Assembly (NCBI GenBank): GCA_041396845.1
Contig: JAWKXU010000003.1
Location: forward strand, 62,001 to 126,000
Source: JAWKXU01 sp020446465
GTDB taxonomy: Bacteria > Pseudomonadota > Alphaproteobacteria > Sphingomonadales > Sphingomonadaceae
Direction: 5' to 3'
Length of the DNA: 64,000 nt
Positions 34,966 to 43,282 of this stretch are shown one piece after another (the first letter of the stretch is position 1; each line of letters begins with the position of its first letter). Position numbers and translations under genes: made by a program. The notes below the pieces were generated by a model. It was not told where the DNA came from and made no database searches. It saw nothing but the letters and a program-made list of their open reading frames with translations.

Positions 34966-36806
34966 GAAAAGAACTCCACTGTGGATTGGTTGTCGCCCGC
35001 TTCGCTGGCGTCGATCGGTTCATTGATGAGCGCGTTGAGAATCGCCCAGGCGATATCAGCGTGGCCGTGCGCGCTCGACCGGCCCGAAACATAAGTGACG
35101 TGCTTTTGCCCCTTGGTCAGCGCCGGGCGGATCGCCATCAGCGCGGACGTTACGTCATGCCACCCGGCATCGTATTGAAAGCGGCCCTTGCGGATGACGT
35201 TCTGGGCTTTCATCACCAGCGCCGCCTTGCTGGCGACGGTGTAATCGATGCGCCGCGCGGTCGGGAACCATTTGGCCACCAGTTCCCACACGGCCTGCCC
35301 TGCCCCGCTGGTATCGATGCCGATATCCGCCACGTTGTATTTGCGCGAGATGCGTTTGATCGCGGCGTTCTGGGCTTCGAAATCCTTGCCCTTCAGGCTG
35401 ATCTTTTCCAGCAGGCGGAACTTGCCACCCGGCTTTTCCGGTGCGGCGATGATCGCCAGCGCGGCCCCATCGCGACCGCCCTTGTCCGGATCGTAACCCA
35501 GCCACACCTGCTTGTTGCCATAGGGGCGCGGATCGGCGGGCTTGTAATCCTTCCAGACATAGAAGCTATCGACGCGGCACGGGTTCAGCAGCGCGAACGG
35601 AAAGCTGCTTTCGGTGTCGTCGATTTCCTCGCATTCGAACAGGTTGCGAAATTCGTCTTCGCTGTATTCCTGTCGCAGTTCCTCTTCGTTGAGGAATTCG
35701 CCCATCCCGCCCGCAATGGCGTCGTGGATGTCGACAATGTTGGACCAGCTGCCATCGGGCATGATCGCGCCGCCGCGCAGGTTCTTTTTCGACACGTCGA
35801 ATTCGCGCTGATCTTCGCGCCGGCGGCCAGCGTTCCATTCATCGCCGTTCCAGAACGGAAAGGCTTCGTGCGTCACGAAACTGGCGCTGGACAGATAGGT
35901 GCGCTTGTAAATCGTGTGCGTGGCCATGGCGCTGGCCACCCGCTTCATTTCGGAAAAGCTGGGTATCCAGAAGAATTCGTCGCAATAAAAATCGCCATGC
36001 TCGCCCTGCGCCGTCGCCCTGCTGGTCGACAGGAAATGCAGTTCGCCCGGTTCGGCGTCCGGTCCCATGTCGATGACCATGGGGCCATCGGCCAGCCCGC
36101 CCTTCAATTCCACGCCGGTGACTTTTCGCACCCATGCAACGATGTAGCGGCGGAAGATCAGCGCCTGCCGCTTGCTGGCGGAAAGGAAAATCTGGTTGCG
36201 GATTTGCCCGCCCAGATGAGACCAGCGCAGTTTCAGGAACGCTTCGCGCGCGAAATACCATGTCGCGCCGATCTGGCGTGATTTCTTGATCTTGCGAACG
36301 CGCTGATCTCGCTGTTCGAACCACAGTTCCTGATGCGCGAAGTTGTTGTCGTGGAAGTTTTCTTCCAGCGCGTCCCACTGTTCGTCAGTCAGGAAGTTCT
36401 TGCGCTTTTCATCGCGGGTGGCCTTGGCCTTGGCTTTCGCTTCGGGTGCAACGCCATTGCGGCGTTTGGGGTTGAGATCACCCTCAACGCCCGTTGCGTG
36501 ATATTTTTCAATCCGGGCGAGCCGCTCCATTTCGCGGCCCAACAGGTCGATTTCCTTGAAGTCCTTGCCCGACTTGTCCGGCTTGTCGACCAGCGCCATA
36601 AACCGCGCCTCGACCGATGCGGCCATCCGCACATGGCTGGGGGCATCGTTCCACTTGTAACGGCGTACCCAGCTGTGGATTGTGCTGGCCGGTCGGCCCA
36701 GCTCTTCAGCGATCTGTTTGGGCGACCAGCCCCGCCAGTAAAGCGAACGCGCCTGATGCCGGTCACTGACCCGGTCCATGTCATCGATTTCGGCAACGGC
36801 GTTCAT
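34962..36806 (-). CDS. P: P2-like terminase large (ATPase) subunit (gpP)
   Basis: A 614-residue packaging motor. The N-terminus has a helix-turn-helix (GWSPKQIAEELGRPASTIHSWV, about 25-47). The ATPase has a variant phosphate loop KSRQIGATWYFAREA and Walker B FYCDEFFWI; the C-terminal nuclease-like fold has GYDPDKGGRDGAA and ADIGIDTSGAGQAVWEL. Start 36806 (MNAVAEIDD) is chosen with CAGG just upstream; a start at 36851 is possible. It diverges from the scaffold gene over a 146-bp region that contains the candidate late control motif at 36846-36869. Confidence 0.92.
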   Translation of the reverse strand: MNAVAEIDDMDRVSDRHQARSLYWRGWSPKQIAEELGRPASTIHSWVRRYKWNDAPSHVRMAASVEARFMALVDKPDKSGKDFKEIDLLGREMERLARIEKYHATGVEGDLNPKRRNGVAPEAKAKAKATRDEKRKNFLTDEQWDALEENFHDNNFAHQELWFEQRDQRVRKIKKSRQIGATWYFAREAFLKLRWSHLGGQIRNQIFLSASKRQALIFRRYIVAWVRKVTGVELKGGLADGPMVIDMGPDAEPGELHFLSTSRATAQGEHGDFYCDEFFWIPSFSEMKRVASAMATHTIYKRTYLSSASFVTHEAFPFWNGDEWNAGRRREDQREFDVSKKNLRGGAIMPDGSWSNIVDIHDAIAGGMGEFLNEEELRQEYSEDEFRNLFECEEIDDTESSFPFALLNPCRVDSFYVWKDYKPADPRPYGNKQVWLGYDPDKGGRDGAALAIIAAPEKPGGKFRLLEKISLKGKDFEAQNAAIKRISRKYNVADIGIDTSGAGQAVWELVAKWFPTARRIDYTVASKAALVMKAQNVIRKGRFQYDAGWHDVTSALMAIRPALTKGQKHVTYVSGRSSAHGHADIAWAILNALINEPIDASEAGDNQSTVEFFS

Positions 36807-36845
36807 CCCTGCCGAATGCACGGGCCAGCGGCTCCTTTCGCGGGG

Positions 36846-36869
36846 CCTCACTCGTTACCGTGCTTTTAA
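36846..36869. promoter_or_regulatory. Candidate phage late-gene control motif, copy 1
   Basis: cctcactcgttaccgtgcttttaa between the divergent terminase and scaffold genes. It matches the copies at 44804-44836 and 53808-53836 in the elements CCTCACTCGTTA and GCTTTTAA. Its place at the head of two late transcripts suggests a binding site for a late activator, analogous in role to P2 Ogr sites but different in sequence. Confidence 0.55.
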
Positions 36870-36952
36870 GGGGGCAGCATGGTTGCGCGCAGCCCCCCCG
36901 ATGCGGCCATTCCCGGTTCCAGACACGCGAACCGCCTGACCCGGAGCAACCG

Positions 36953-37789
36953 ATGAAAACCAAGCCCTTCCTTCTCGCCACCGCTGGCAGCACTGTCGAT
37001 GGCCGCAATATCGATGACGCCATGCTGGAACAGATGGCCAGCAGCTATGACCCGAAAACCTACGGCGCCCGCCTGAACATCGAACACATTCGGGGCATCA
37101 GCGGCGACAAGCCGTTCCGCGCTTATGGAGATGTGCTGGAACTGTCGGTTGGCGAAACCGAAGTGAACTTCAACGGCAAGACGGAAAAGCGCAAGGCGCT
37201 GTTCGGCACGTTCGACGTGACGGACGATGCCAAACAGCTGAACGACGCGGGCCAGAAAGTCTATCCGTCCATCGAAATCGAGCCGAACTTCGCGGGCAAG
37301 GGCTATGCCTACCTGATGGGCTGCGCTCTGACGGACAGCCCCGCCGCGATCGGCACCGAACGCCTGGCATTCAACCGCGCATTGCCCGGCACGATCAGCC
37401 TCAATGCTGAAACTTCGGGTGTGGCCGCCGCCGCACTGGAATTCCCCAGCCCGGAACCGGACGCGAACGACGCCGCGACCGAGGTAAAGGGCTTTTTCGC
37501 CAAACTGACGGAAATGCTTTCGGGCAGCGCGCCGAAAGAAGAACCCAAACAGCCTGCCGCCCCCGCCAACCCGCCTGCATTCGATGCGGCCACGTTTGCC
37601 GCCGACCTTGGCAAGACGCTGGAAACAGCCTTCGCCAAACAGGCCGACGCGAACAAGGCCGCTTTGGACGCGCTGACCGCCCGCTTCACCAAGCTGGAAC
37701 AGGACGTGGAAAACGCCGCGAACCCCAACCACCACAACCGACCGCCCGCCAACGGCCCGACCGGGGACAACCTGCGCGCCGAATTCTGA
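36953..37789 (+). CDS. O: P2-like capsid scaffolding protease (gpO)
   Basis: A 278-residue protein, close to P2 O (284). The N-terminal half is the serine protease that matures the head; residues D16 (STVDG), H45 (NIEHIRG) and S106 (YPSIEI) correspond to the catalytic triad of P2 gpO. The C-terminal half is Ala/Pro-rich with a coiled coil (about 220-255, ALDALTARFTKLEQDVE) that scaffolds capsid assembly. GGAG lies 7 bp before the ATG. It is the first gene of the rightward head operon O-N-M-L-X. Confidence 0.93.
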   Translation: MKTKPFLLATAGSTVDGRNIDDAMLEQMASSYDPKTYGARLNIEHIRGISGDKPFRAYGDVLELSVGETEVNFNGKTEKRKALFGTFDVTDDAKQLNDAGQKVYPSIEIEPNFAGKGYAYLMGCALTDSPAAIGTERLAFNRALPGTISLNAETSGVAAAALEFPSPEPDANDAATEVKGFFAKLTEMLSGSAPKEEPKQPAAPANPPAFDAATFAADLGKTLETAFAKQADANKAALDALTARFTKLEQDVENAANPNHHNRPPANGPTGDNLRAEF

Positions 37790-37837
37790 TCTGAACCCTG
37801 ACCGCGAACCGTCTTCCCTTCGCCAAGGACCGAACCG

Positions 37838-38968
37838 ATGAACAAGAAAACCCGTTTCCTCTTTAACTCCTACCTCGCCACGATTGCGGCCTTGAACGGC
37901 GTCGAATCGACGGCGCAGACTTTCGCGGTTGAACCCGTCGTCGAACAGAAGTTCGAGGAAAAGCTGAAAGAAAACGTCGAGTTTCTGGGCGCGATCAGCA
38001 TTGAAAACGTCAGCGATCAGGCTGGCCAGACGCTGGGCCTTGAAAGCGCCAGTTCGATCATGGGCCGCACCAACACGGCCAACAACACGCGCCGTCAGCC
38101 GGTTGACCCGACCGACAACGGCGAAACCAATACCTATTTTTGCAAGCAGACCGATTTCGATTGGTCGCGCAGCTATCCCGCGCTCGACAAATGGCGGCAC
38201 AAGCCGGAATTTGAACGCCTGCTGGCGATGGCGATCCTGAAACAGCAGGGCCGCGATCTCATCATGTGCGGTTGGCACGGCACGAGCCGCGCTGCCCAGA
38301 CCGACCGTGGCGCCAACCCGCTGTTGCAGGACGTGAACGAAGGCTGGCTGCACAAAATCCGCACCAATGCACCCGCGCAGGTGTTCGATGATGGCAGCCT
38401 GACAGTCCACACCGATGGCAGCAACGATGACGCGACCAAAGCGATCTACATCAAGGCGGGCGCTGAATTGTTCGACGCCAATGCGGCGCTGGGCGATGCG
38501 GGTAGTTCCAACACGGCAGAAGCCGATTACAGTTCGATCGATGCGATGGTGCTGGATGCCCAACGCTTCCTGCCTGAATGGCACGCGGACGATACCGGCC
38601 TTGTCGTGATCGTCGGGCGCAACCTGCTGGACGATAAATACTTCAACATCGCCCAGGCGACTGGCGCAACGGCCACCGAAGTCGAGGCAACAGACCGCAT
38701 CCTGCGTTCGACCAAGACGATCGGCAACCTGCCTGCCATGCGTGTCCCCTTCTTCCCGGCCAATGCCATCCTGATCACCCGGCTCGATAACCTGGCGATT
38801 TACAACCAGGAAGGCACGCGCCGCCGCCGTCTGGCTGACGAACCGGAATACAACCGGATCGCCAACTATGAGAGCGTCAACATGGATTACGTGGTCGAAG
38901 ACTACGAACTGGCCGTGCTGGTTGAGAACATTTCGATGGGCGCGGCCCCGGCTCGCCCGGCCCCGTAA
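37838..38968 (+). CDS. N: P2-family major capsid protein (gpN)
   Basis: A 376-residue HK97-fold capsid protein of the P2 N family, similar in length to P2 N (357). Typical segments are MNKKTRFLFNSYLATIAALNGV at the start, QTDFDWSRSYPALDKWRHKPEF in the middle and NYESVNMDYVVEDYELAVLVENI near the end. The N-terminal region is expected to be cut by the gpO protease during maturation. It lies 48 bp downstream of O with AAGGA before the start. Confidence 0.95.
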   Translation: MNKKTRFLFNSYLATIAALNGVESTAQTFAVEPVVEQKFEEKLKENVEFLGAISIENVSDQAGQTLGLESASSIMGRTNTANNTRRQPVDPTDNGETNTYFCKQTDFDWSRSYPALDKWRHKPEFERLLAMAILKQQGRDLIMCGWHGTSRAAQTDRGANPLLQDVNEGWLHKIRTNAPAQVFDDGSLTVHTDGSNDDATKAIYIKAGAELFDANAALGDAGSSNTAEADYSSIDAMVLDAQRFLPEWHADDTGLVVIVGRNLLDDKYFNIAQATGATATEVEATDRILRSTKTIGNLPAMRVPFFPANAILITRLDNLAIYNQEGTRRRRLADEPEYNRIANYESVNMDYVVEDYELAVLVENISMGAAPARPAP

Positions 38969-39089
38969 CGCAATAACCTGCGAGAGCGGGCTTTGAAGGG
39001 GTGACTGACCGGCCTGCCGGTTGCTCTGGAGCCAGCAAACCGGCGGGGGAAGGCCGAAGCCCCCGCCAATCAACAAGGAAAACCGCGCT

Positions 39090-39857
39090 ATGTTCAGCCC
39101 TGCCCTTCGCCATCGCCAGAAAAAACTGGCCCAGATTGCCGCCATCAAATCTGGCAAGGCCGCTGCCGGTCACACCGCCCCGCCCATGCCCGATGACAGC
39201 GAGGCAACCAGCGAATACCAGCAGCTGCTGACGCACCTGCACAATGATCTGCGCACGCTCCATGGCATCCAGTCCAACGAAGCCAAGGCCGCGAAGAAAG
39301 CCCAGATGATCAAGGCATATCTGCCATGGGTCGAAGGCACGCTGGCGATCGAGGAAGGACAGGCCGCGCCACAGGATGAAATCGTCGTCACGGCCCTGAT
39401 CTGGGCAATCGACATCCGCGAATGGGAACTGGCGCTCGACCTGCTGGATCACGTCCACAAACACGCACTGCAACTGCCCGAACGATTTCACCGCAGCCCG
39501 CGCGGCCTTGTCTGGTCGGAAATGGCGGACGTTGGCATCAAGGAACCCGGCTCTGTTCCGGTGGACCTGATGGTCCGCGCGCAGGAAGGCATCGACACGG
39601 CTGAAGACGTGAAGGATGAAACCAAGGCCCGGTTCTACCGCGCTGTTGGCGAAGCCTATGCCAAGCTGGCTGAAGACTTTGACCCGAACACCGATACGGC
39701 CACGGCAGGTGGCAAGCCTGCGTTGGTTGATACCGCGCTCAATTACATGACCCGCGCGCTGTCGCTGGATGACAAGGTCGGCGTCAAGAAACCCATCGAA
39801 CAACTGACCCGCGAAGCCCGGAAACTGGCCGACGCGGCAGGCGAAAAAGAGAATTGA
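39090..39857 (+). CDS. M: P2-like terminase endonuclease (small) subunit (gpM)
   Basis: A 255-residue protein matching P2 M (247) in size and position between N and L. It begins MFSPALRHRQKKLAQIAAIKSG; the central EDVKDETKARFYRAVGEAYAKLAEDFD region is predicted helical. With gpP it cuts concatemeric or circular phage DNA at cos. AAGGA lies 11 bp before the ATG at 39090. The Asp/Glu-rich centre (PWVEGTLAIEEGQ, VVTALIWAIDIREWELALDLLDH) is conserved in the family. Confidence 0.9.
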   Translation: MFSPALRHRQKKLAQIAAIKSGKAAAGHTAPPMPDDSEATSEYQQLLTHLHNDLRTLHGIQSNEAKAAKKAQMIKAYLPWVEGTLAIEEGQAAPQDEIVVTALIWAIDIREWELALDLLDHVHKHALQLPERFHRSPRGLVWSEMADVGIKEPGSVPVDLMVRAQEGIDTAEDVKDETKARFYRAVGEAYAKLAEDFDPNTDTATAGGKPALVDTALNYMTRALSLDDKVGVKKPIEQLTREARKLADAAGEKEN

Positions 39858-39954
39858 GTTCGCCCCACGGCGCTGGGGGCGGCGGAAAGGCAGGCCGGGT
39901 TGATCGCATGGCCCGTGTACGTCTCTCCTCACCGCCCCCTAAATGGAAAGGTCC

Positions 39955-40434
39955 ATGAACGACATCGTTTCCATCCCGCCCGAACCGGCCAGCCCAGCGG
40001 GCGCAACCGTTTCAGCCGGGGCGTTCTGGCCCGTGATCGCGATTGCCGATGTTCGCGCGGTGCTGCGGATCGGCGGCGCGTCCATGACGCACGAACGCCT
40101 GACCGAAGCCGTGCGCTTTGCCATGGTGGACGTGACGCGCCAATTGACCGCGTGGCGGGTGGAACAGCAGGCCAATGGCTATGCCAGCCTGTCCGAAATC
40201 GACCAGGACAATGTGATTGATGACAAGACAGCGCTGGAAGTGCTGTTCGACCGCGCCGTCACCCAGATGGCCGGTGCCGAATTGGCAGACCGCTATCCCG
40301 ACCTCACCGCCACCCGCGAAGGCGCAGACCGCGCTGAAACGATCATGACCGTCGCAGACGATTACCGCCGCAGTGCCACGCGCGCGATCCGGGCGATCCT
40401 CGGCCAGACCGGCACCATGGTGGAACTGGTCTGA
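39955..40434 (+). CDS. L: P2-like head completion/stabilisation protein (gpL)
   Basis: A 159-residue protein in the P2 L position, similar in size to P2 L (169), with GWALs of the family such as FWPVIAIADVRAVLRI near the N-terminus and ADDYRRSATRAIRAILGQ near the C-terminus. It stabilises the filled head and joins it to the tail. AAAGG lies before the ATG; the stop overlaps the tail X start (TGATG). Confidence 0.88.
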   Translation: MNDIVSIPPEPASPAGATVSAGAFWPVIAIADVRAVLRIGGASMTHERLTEAVRFAMVDVTRQLTAWRVEQQANGYASLSEIDQDNVIDDKTALEVLFDRAVTQMAGAELADRYPDLTATREGADRAETIMTVADDYRRSATRAIRAILGQTGTMVELV

Positions 40435-40640
40435 TGCAGGCCGTCATCACCCAGGCAGGCGACACGATTGACCTCATCTGCTGGCGTCACCGCGGCACAA
40501 CACAAAAAGTGGTGGAACAGACGCTGGCGATGAACCCCGGCCTTGCCGCGCGCGGCCCTGTGCTGCCCGCTGGCGTCACCATCACCCTGCCGGACGTGCC
40601 CGCCCTTCCAATCCGCGAAACCGTCAAACTGTGGGACTGA
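40434..40640 (+). CDS. X: P2-like tail protein X with LysM-like fold
   Basis: A 68-residue protein: QAGDTIDLICWRHRGTTQKVVEQTLAMNPGLAARG is LysM-like, and LPAGVTITLPDVP completes the P2 X signature. Size matches P2 X (67). It is thought to act in tail assembly or peptidoglycan contact. It is coupled to L by TGATG and precedes the lysis cassette, as in P2. Confidence 0.92.
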   Translation: MQAVITQAGDTIDLICWRHRGTTQKVVEQTLAMNPGLAARGPVLPAGVTITLPDVPALPIRETVKLWD

Positions 40641-40643
40641 TCT

Positions 40644-41021
40644 ATGACCGGCGTTGAAACCAAATTGCTTGTGGCGAGCCTCCTGGCCGGGTTCGGAATC
40701 GCGGCCCCGTGGCCCAACTTCGTGGGCGGGATGTTCCTTGCCCTCGCCTGCGCGGTGCTGATGATGATCTTCACCGAACCATCGAGCCGCAAGACGTACT
40801 GGATCGTGCTGTTTTCCGCCGCGCTGTTCGGCATCCTTGGCGCAATCATCCACGCCACCATCGTTCCTGCGTGGTCGCTCCACCTTGTGATGGCATTCGC
40901 CGGCGGGATGAGCGTCTATCTGGTCGAAGGGGCAAAGTCGTTTGGCACTGCCCTGCGCGACCAGCTGGCGAAGCTGCCCGGCGACATCATCCACCGCATT
41001 TTTGGCACAGGAGGAAAGTGA
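40644..41021 (+). CDS. Putative phage holin
   Basis: A 125-residue protein with three to four hydrophobic segments (ETKLLVASLLAGFGIAAPW, GGMFLALACAVLMMIF, YWIVLFSAALFGILGAII, LHLVMAFAGGMSVYLV) and a charged C-terminal tail. Its position between tail X and the peptidase matches the P2 holin slot (gene Y). It would make the membrane lesion that times lysis. It has no clear family signature, so holin is an inference from topology and position. TGATG links it to the next gene. Confidence 0.7.
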   Translation: MTGVETKLLVASLLAGFGIAAPWPNFVGGMFLALACAVLMMIFTEPSSRKTYWIVLFSAALFGILGAIIHATIVPAWSLHLVMAFAGGMSVYLVEGAKSFGTALRDQLAKLPGDIIHRIFGTGGK

Positions 41022-41296
41022 TGTTCTCCCCCATCGATACGCTGCTGGCTGCCGCCTACATCGTGCTGGCCTGCCTTGTCTTTCACCGCGCCATGCCCGC
41101 CGTCCGGTTCATGGGCACGGTGCATCAACTGAAATTCTGGTTTCTTGGCCTTGCCTGCGGGCTGCTGGGCATGGGCCTGTTGCTGGATATCCACTGGCTG
41201 CGATACCTCGGCCATGCGGCGTTGATCGCTTATGTCGCCTTTCGGATTTGCCCGCTGATCAAGGGCAACCATGCACGCTGGGGTGGCGGACTGTGA
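41021..41296 (+). CDS. Second small membrane protein of the lysis cassette (holin/antiholin-like)
   Basis: A 91-residue protein with two or three hydrophobic helices (IDTLLAAAYIVLACLVF, FWFLGLACGLLGMGLLL, YLGHAALIAYVAFRI) and a basic tail. It is coupled by TGATG to the preceding putative holin and by GTGA to the peptidase gene. Two adjacent small membrane proteins before an endolysin suggest a holin/antiholin pair; which is which cannot be told. Confidence 0.68.
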   Translation: MFSPIDTLLAAAYIVLACLVFHRAMPAVRFMGTVHQLKFWFLGLACGLLGMGLLLDIHWLRYLGHAALIAYVAFRICPLIKGNHARWGGGL

Positions 41297-41769
41297 CCCG
41301 CCTGTCGCCGCATTTCCACCTGTCGGAATTTGTCCACTCGCAAACGGCAGCGCGCCGGGGCATCGACAACACACCGCCGCCATGGGTGGTCGCCAATCTT
41401 GAACGGCTTTGCCGAAAGGTGCTGGAGCCTGTCCGCGCCCATTTCGCCCGCCCGGTTATTGTTTCATCCGGCTATCGCTGCCTGGCGCTCAATCGCGCCA
41501 TTGGCGGATCATCCACCAGCCAGCATTGCCGGGGCGAAGCTGCCGATATCGAAGTGCCCGGCGTTTCCAACGTCGATCTGGCCAAGTGGATCGATGGAAA
41601 CCTGCTGTTCGATCAGCTGATCCTTGAATTTTATACGCCCGGCCAGCCCAGCAGCGGTTGGGTCCACGCCAGCCACGGGCCGCGCCTGCGGAACCAGGAA
41701 CTGACCGCACAGCGTGTGCGCGAATGGGGCCGCTGGCGCACCCGCTATGTGCCGGGGCTGGTCGCATGA
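41293..41769 (+). CDS. M15-family peptidase, likely endolysin
   Basis: A 158-residue peptidase_M15_3/DUF882-type zinc enzyme. Expected ligands are H78 and D85 (SQHCRGEAADIEV) and H125 (SGWVHASHG), with SSGYRCLALNRAIGG before them. It should cut peptide cross-links in peptidoglycan, replacing the glycosidase endolysin (gpK) found in P2. The GTG start at 41293 overlaps the previous stop (GTGA), and its stop overlaps the Rz-like start (ATGATG). No signal peptide, so release depends on the holin. Confidence 0.88.
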   Translation: MTRLSPHFHLSEFVHSQTAARRGIDNTPPPWVVANLERLCRKVLEPVRAHFARPVIVSSGYRCLALNRAIGGSSTSQHCRGEAADIEVPGVSNVDLAKWIDGNLLFDQLILEFYTPGQPSSGWVHASHGPRLRNQELTAQRVREWGRWRTRYVPGLVA

Positions 41770-42173
41770 TGGCGCTGGTGAAGACCATCGCCCGCGCCAC
41801 CGGGTTTCGACCATGGGTCGTGATTGCCGCTGTCGTGGTGCTGGCGCTGGGCACCGGCCTGTTAGCCAAGTGCGGTTATGACCGCGCGGTTGTTTCCCAC
41901 GCCGTCACAAAAGCAAGCAACAAATCGCTGAAAAAACAGGCCAAAGCCAATGACGTGGCCGCCGATGAACAGGTGTCGGACATCGAAAAGCTGCGCCAGA
42001 TCGAAAAGGATTTCTCCAATGCGATACACAATCCGCAGCCGTGCGATCCACCTGATCCCGGCGTTCGCCTTGCTTGCCAGCAGCTGCGCACCGACGATTA
42101 TCGAGAAGCCGATCTTCCCGCGCCCTGCCGATGTCCGCGATCTGGTGACGACGAAACCCCGCGCGACCCCTGA
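41766..42173 (+). CDS. Inner-membrane spanin (Rz/LysB-like)
   Basis: A 135-residue protein with one N-terminal membrane helix (PWVVIAAVVVLALGTGLLA) followed by a charged, coiled-coil periplasmic part (KASNKSLKKQAKANDVAADEQVSDIEKLRQIEKDF). This is the architecture of an i-spanin. The o-spanin gene starts inside it in another frame at 42019. Together they fuse inner and outer membranes in the last step of lysis. Sequence similarity to known Rz proteins is low, as usual. Confidence 0.75.
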   Translation: MMALVKTIARATGFRPWVVIAAVVVLALGTGLLAKCGYDRAVVSHAVTKASNKSLKKQAKANDVAADEQVSDIEKLRQIEKDFSNAIHNPQPCDPPDPGVRLACQQLRTDDYREADLPAPCRCPRSGDDETPRDP

Positions 42174-42333
42174 TATCGTTACCGACCCGGAGGCCCGCGC
42201 CGCGCACAATGCAGCGGTTGAAACGTGGGGGATAGGCAACTGGCTGGCCGGGGGCCGGTTGTGCCGCTGGTTCGTCCGCATGGGGGCAGATTACGATTTC
42301 TGCCCGCCCGCGCCTGTTGGCGGTGACGAATGA
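42019..42333 (+). CDS. Outer-membrane spanin lipoprotein (Rz1/LysC-like), nested start
   Basis: A 104-residue protein starting MRYTIRSRAIHLIPAFALLASSC, with the lipobox LLASSC directing Cys lipidation, then a Pro-containing mature part (CAPTIIEKPIFPRPADV). The first 155 bp overlap the i-spanin gene in a different frame, the nested arrangement of lambda Rz/Rz1 and P2 lysB/lysC. It is longer than most o-spanins; the last 45 residues (GIGNWLAGGRLCRWFVRMG) are unassigned. Stop overlaps the gpR start (ATGA). Confidence 0.78.
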   Translation: MRYTIRSRAIHLIPAFALLASSCAPTIIEKPIFPRPADVRDLVTTKPRATPDIVTDPEARAAHNAAVETWGIGNWLAGGRLCRWFVRMGADYDFCPPAPVGGDE

Positions 42334-42827
42334 AAAAGCCCGATTCCCTGCGCGCCAAGTTCGTCACGGCCTTCCCCGAACTCGCAACCGACCCCAACCG
42401 CCTGCGCATGTGGATTGAGGAAGGCGCGCCGCAGTGCTGGTCGCCCGACACGGACCTGTCCTTCACCCTGAATTACAAGCTGACCGTGGTGATCGAACAA
42501 TGGAGCCGTCCGGTAACGTTGATTTTCGTCGCGCTGATTGACTGGCTGCGCGTCCACCAGCCCGAACTGGTCACTCCATCAACGGACAGGAACGCCATCC
42601 GGTTCGAAGCGGACGTGCTGGACAATGAAACGTCCGACCTGTCGTTTGACATCGAACTGGATGAACGGGTGCGCGTGACGCGCCAGCCCAATGGCCAGAT
42701 CGATATTCAGCCATTGGACGAACCCGACCCGATGATGCCTGACACCGCGCCGATCCTGCCCAGCGTGCCGCTGTTGGGGCAGGTATCTGTCGATGGGCAG
42801 GTAATCTGGCCTGACGATCAACCGTGA
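42330..42827 (+). CDS. R: P2-like tail completion protein (gpR)
   Basis: A 165-residue protein in the P2 R position (P2 R is 155). The family pattern is visible in LRAKFVTAFPELATDPNRLRMWIEEG and TLIFVALIDWLRVHQPELV. It is needed for tail completion. It is coupled at both ends: ATGA with the o-spanin and GTGA with gpS. Confidence 0.88.
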   Translation: MKKPDSLRAKFVTAFPELATDPNRLRMWIEEGAPQCWSPDTDLSFTLNYKLTVVIEQWSRPVTLIFVALIDWLRVHQPELVTPSTDRNAIRFEADVLDNETSDLSFDIELDERVRVTRQPNGQIDIQPLDEPDPMMPDTAPILPSVPLLGQVSVDGQVIWPDDQP

Positions 42828-43279
42828 CGCGCCCTGCCGATAATCTGGACGCGATTGAACCGTTCCTTGGCGAACTGATCCAGCAGCTGGAACCGCGCAG
42901 CCGCCGCAAGGCGATAGACAAGCTGATGCGGCTTCTTCGACGGGCCAATGCCCAGCGGATCACCCGCAACGTGGAACCTGACGGCAACGCCATGACAAAG
43001 CGCAAACCGCGCAAGGGCAGGCGCGGCAAGATGTTCCGCCAGATTGGCAAGGCGCGCAATCTGCGCATCCGCGTGACGCCGGACGAAGGCGAACTGCACT
43101 TCGTCAACCCGCTTATCGAACACACCGCCGCCGTGCATCACTATGGCGAAACAGGGTTCGTAGGCAAAACCCGCGATGGCAAGATTATCCGCACGAAGTT
43201 TGATGCGCGCCGCCTGCTGGGCTTTGGCCCCGAACAGGATGAATTGCTGGACGAACTGCTGAAACAGTTCAGCGAGTGA
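42824..43279 (+). CDS. S: P2-like tail completion / virion morphogenesis protein (gpS)
   Basis: A 151-residue protein (P2 S is 150) with the phage virion morphogenesis family pattern: LEPRSRRKAIDKLMRLLRRANAQRI, KARNLRIRVTPDEGELHFVNPL and HHYGETGFVGKTRDGK. The GTG start overlaps the gpR stop. It ends the first rightward late segment; a leftward bro gene ends 3 bp beyond its stop codon. Confidence 0.9.
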   Translation: MTRPADNLDAIEPFLGELIQQLEPRSRRKAIDKLMRLLRRANAQRITRNVEPDGNAMTKRKPRKGRRGKMFRQIGKARNLRIRVTPDEGELHFVNPLIEHTAAVHHYGETGFVGKTRDGKIIRTKFDARRLLGFGPEQDELLDELLKQFSE

Positions 43280-43282
43280 TTG

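Noticed and set aside
36866..39157. A 763-codon open frame on the minus strand opposite scaffold and capsid genes
   Set aside because: The plus strand encodes clear P2 gpO and gpN homologues; the minus frame is low-complexity and lacks any motif. It is a by-product of GC-rich codon use.
41950..42018. Longer start for the o-spanin gene at 41950
   Set aside because: It would place 23 polar residues before the signal sequence; the ATG at 42019 gives a normal lipoprotein signal peptide.
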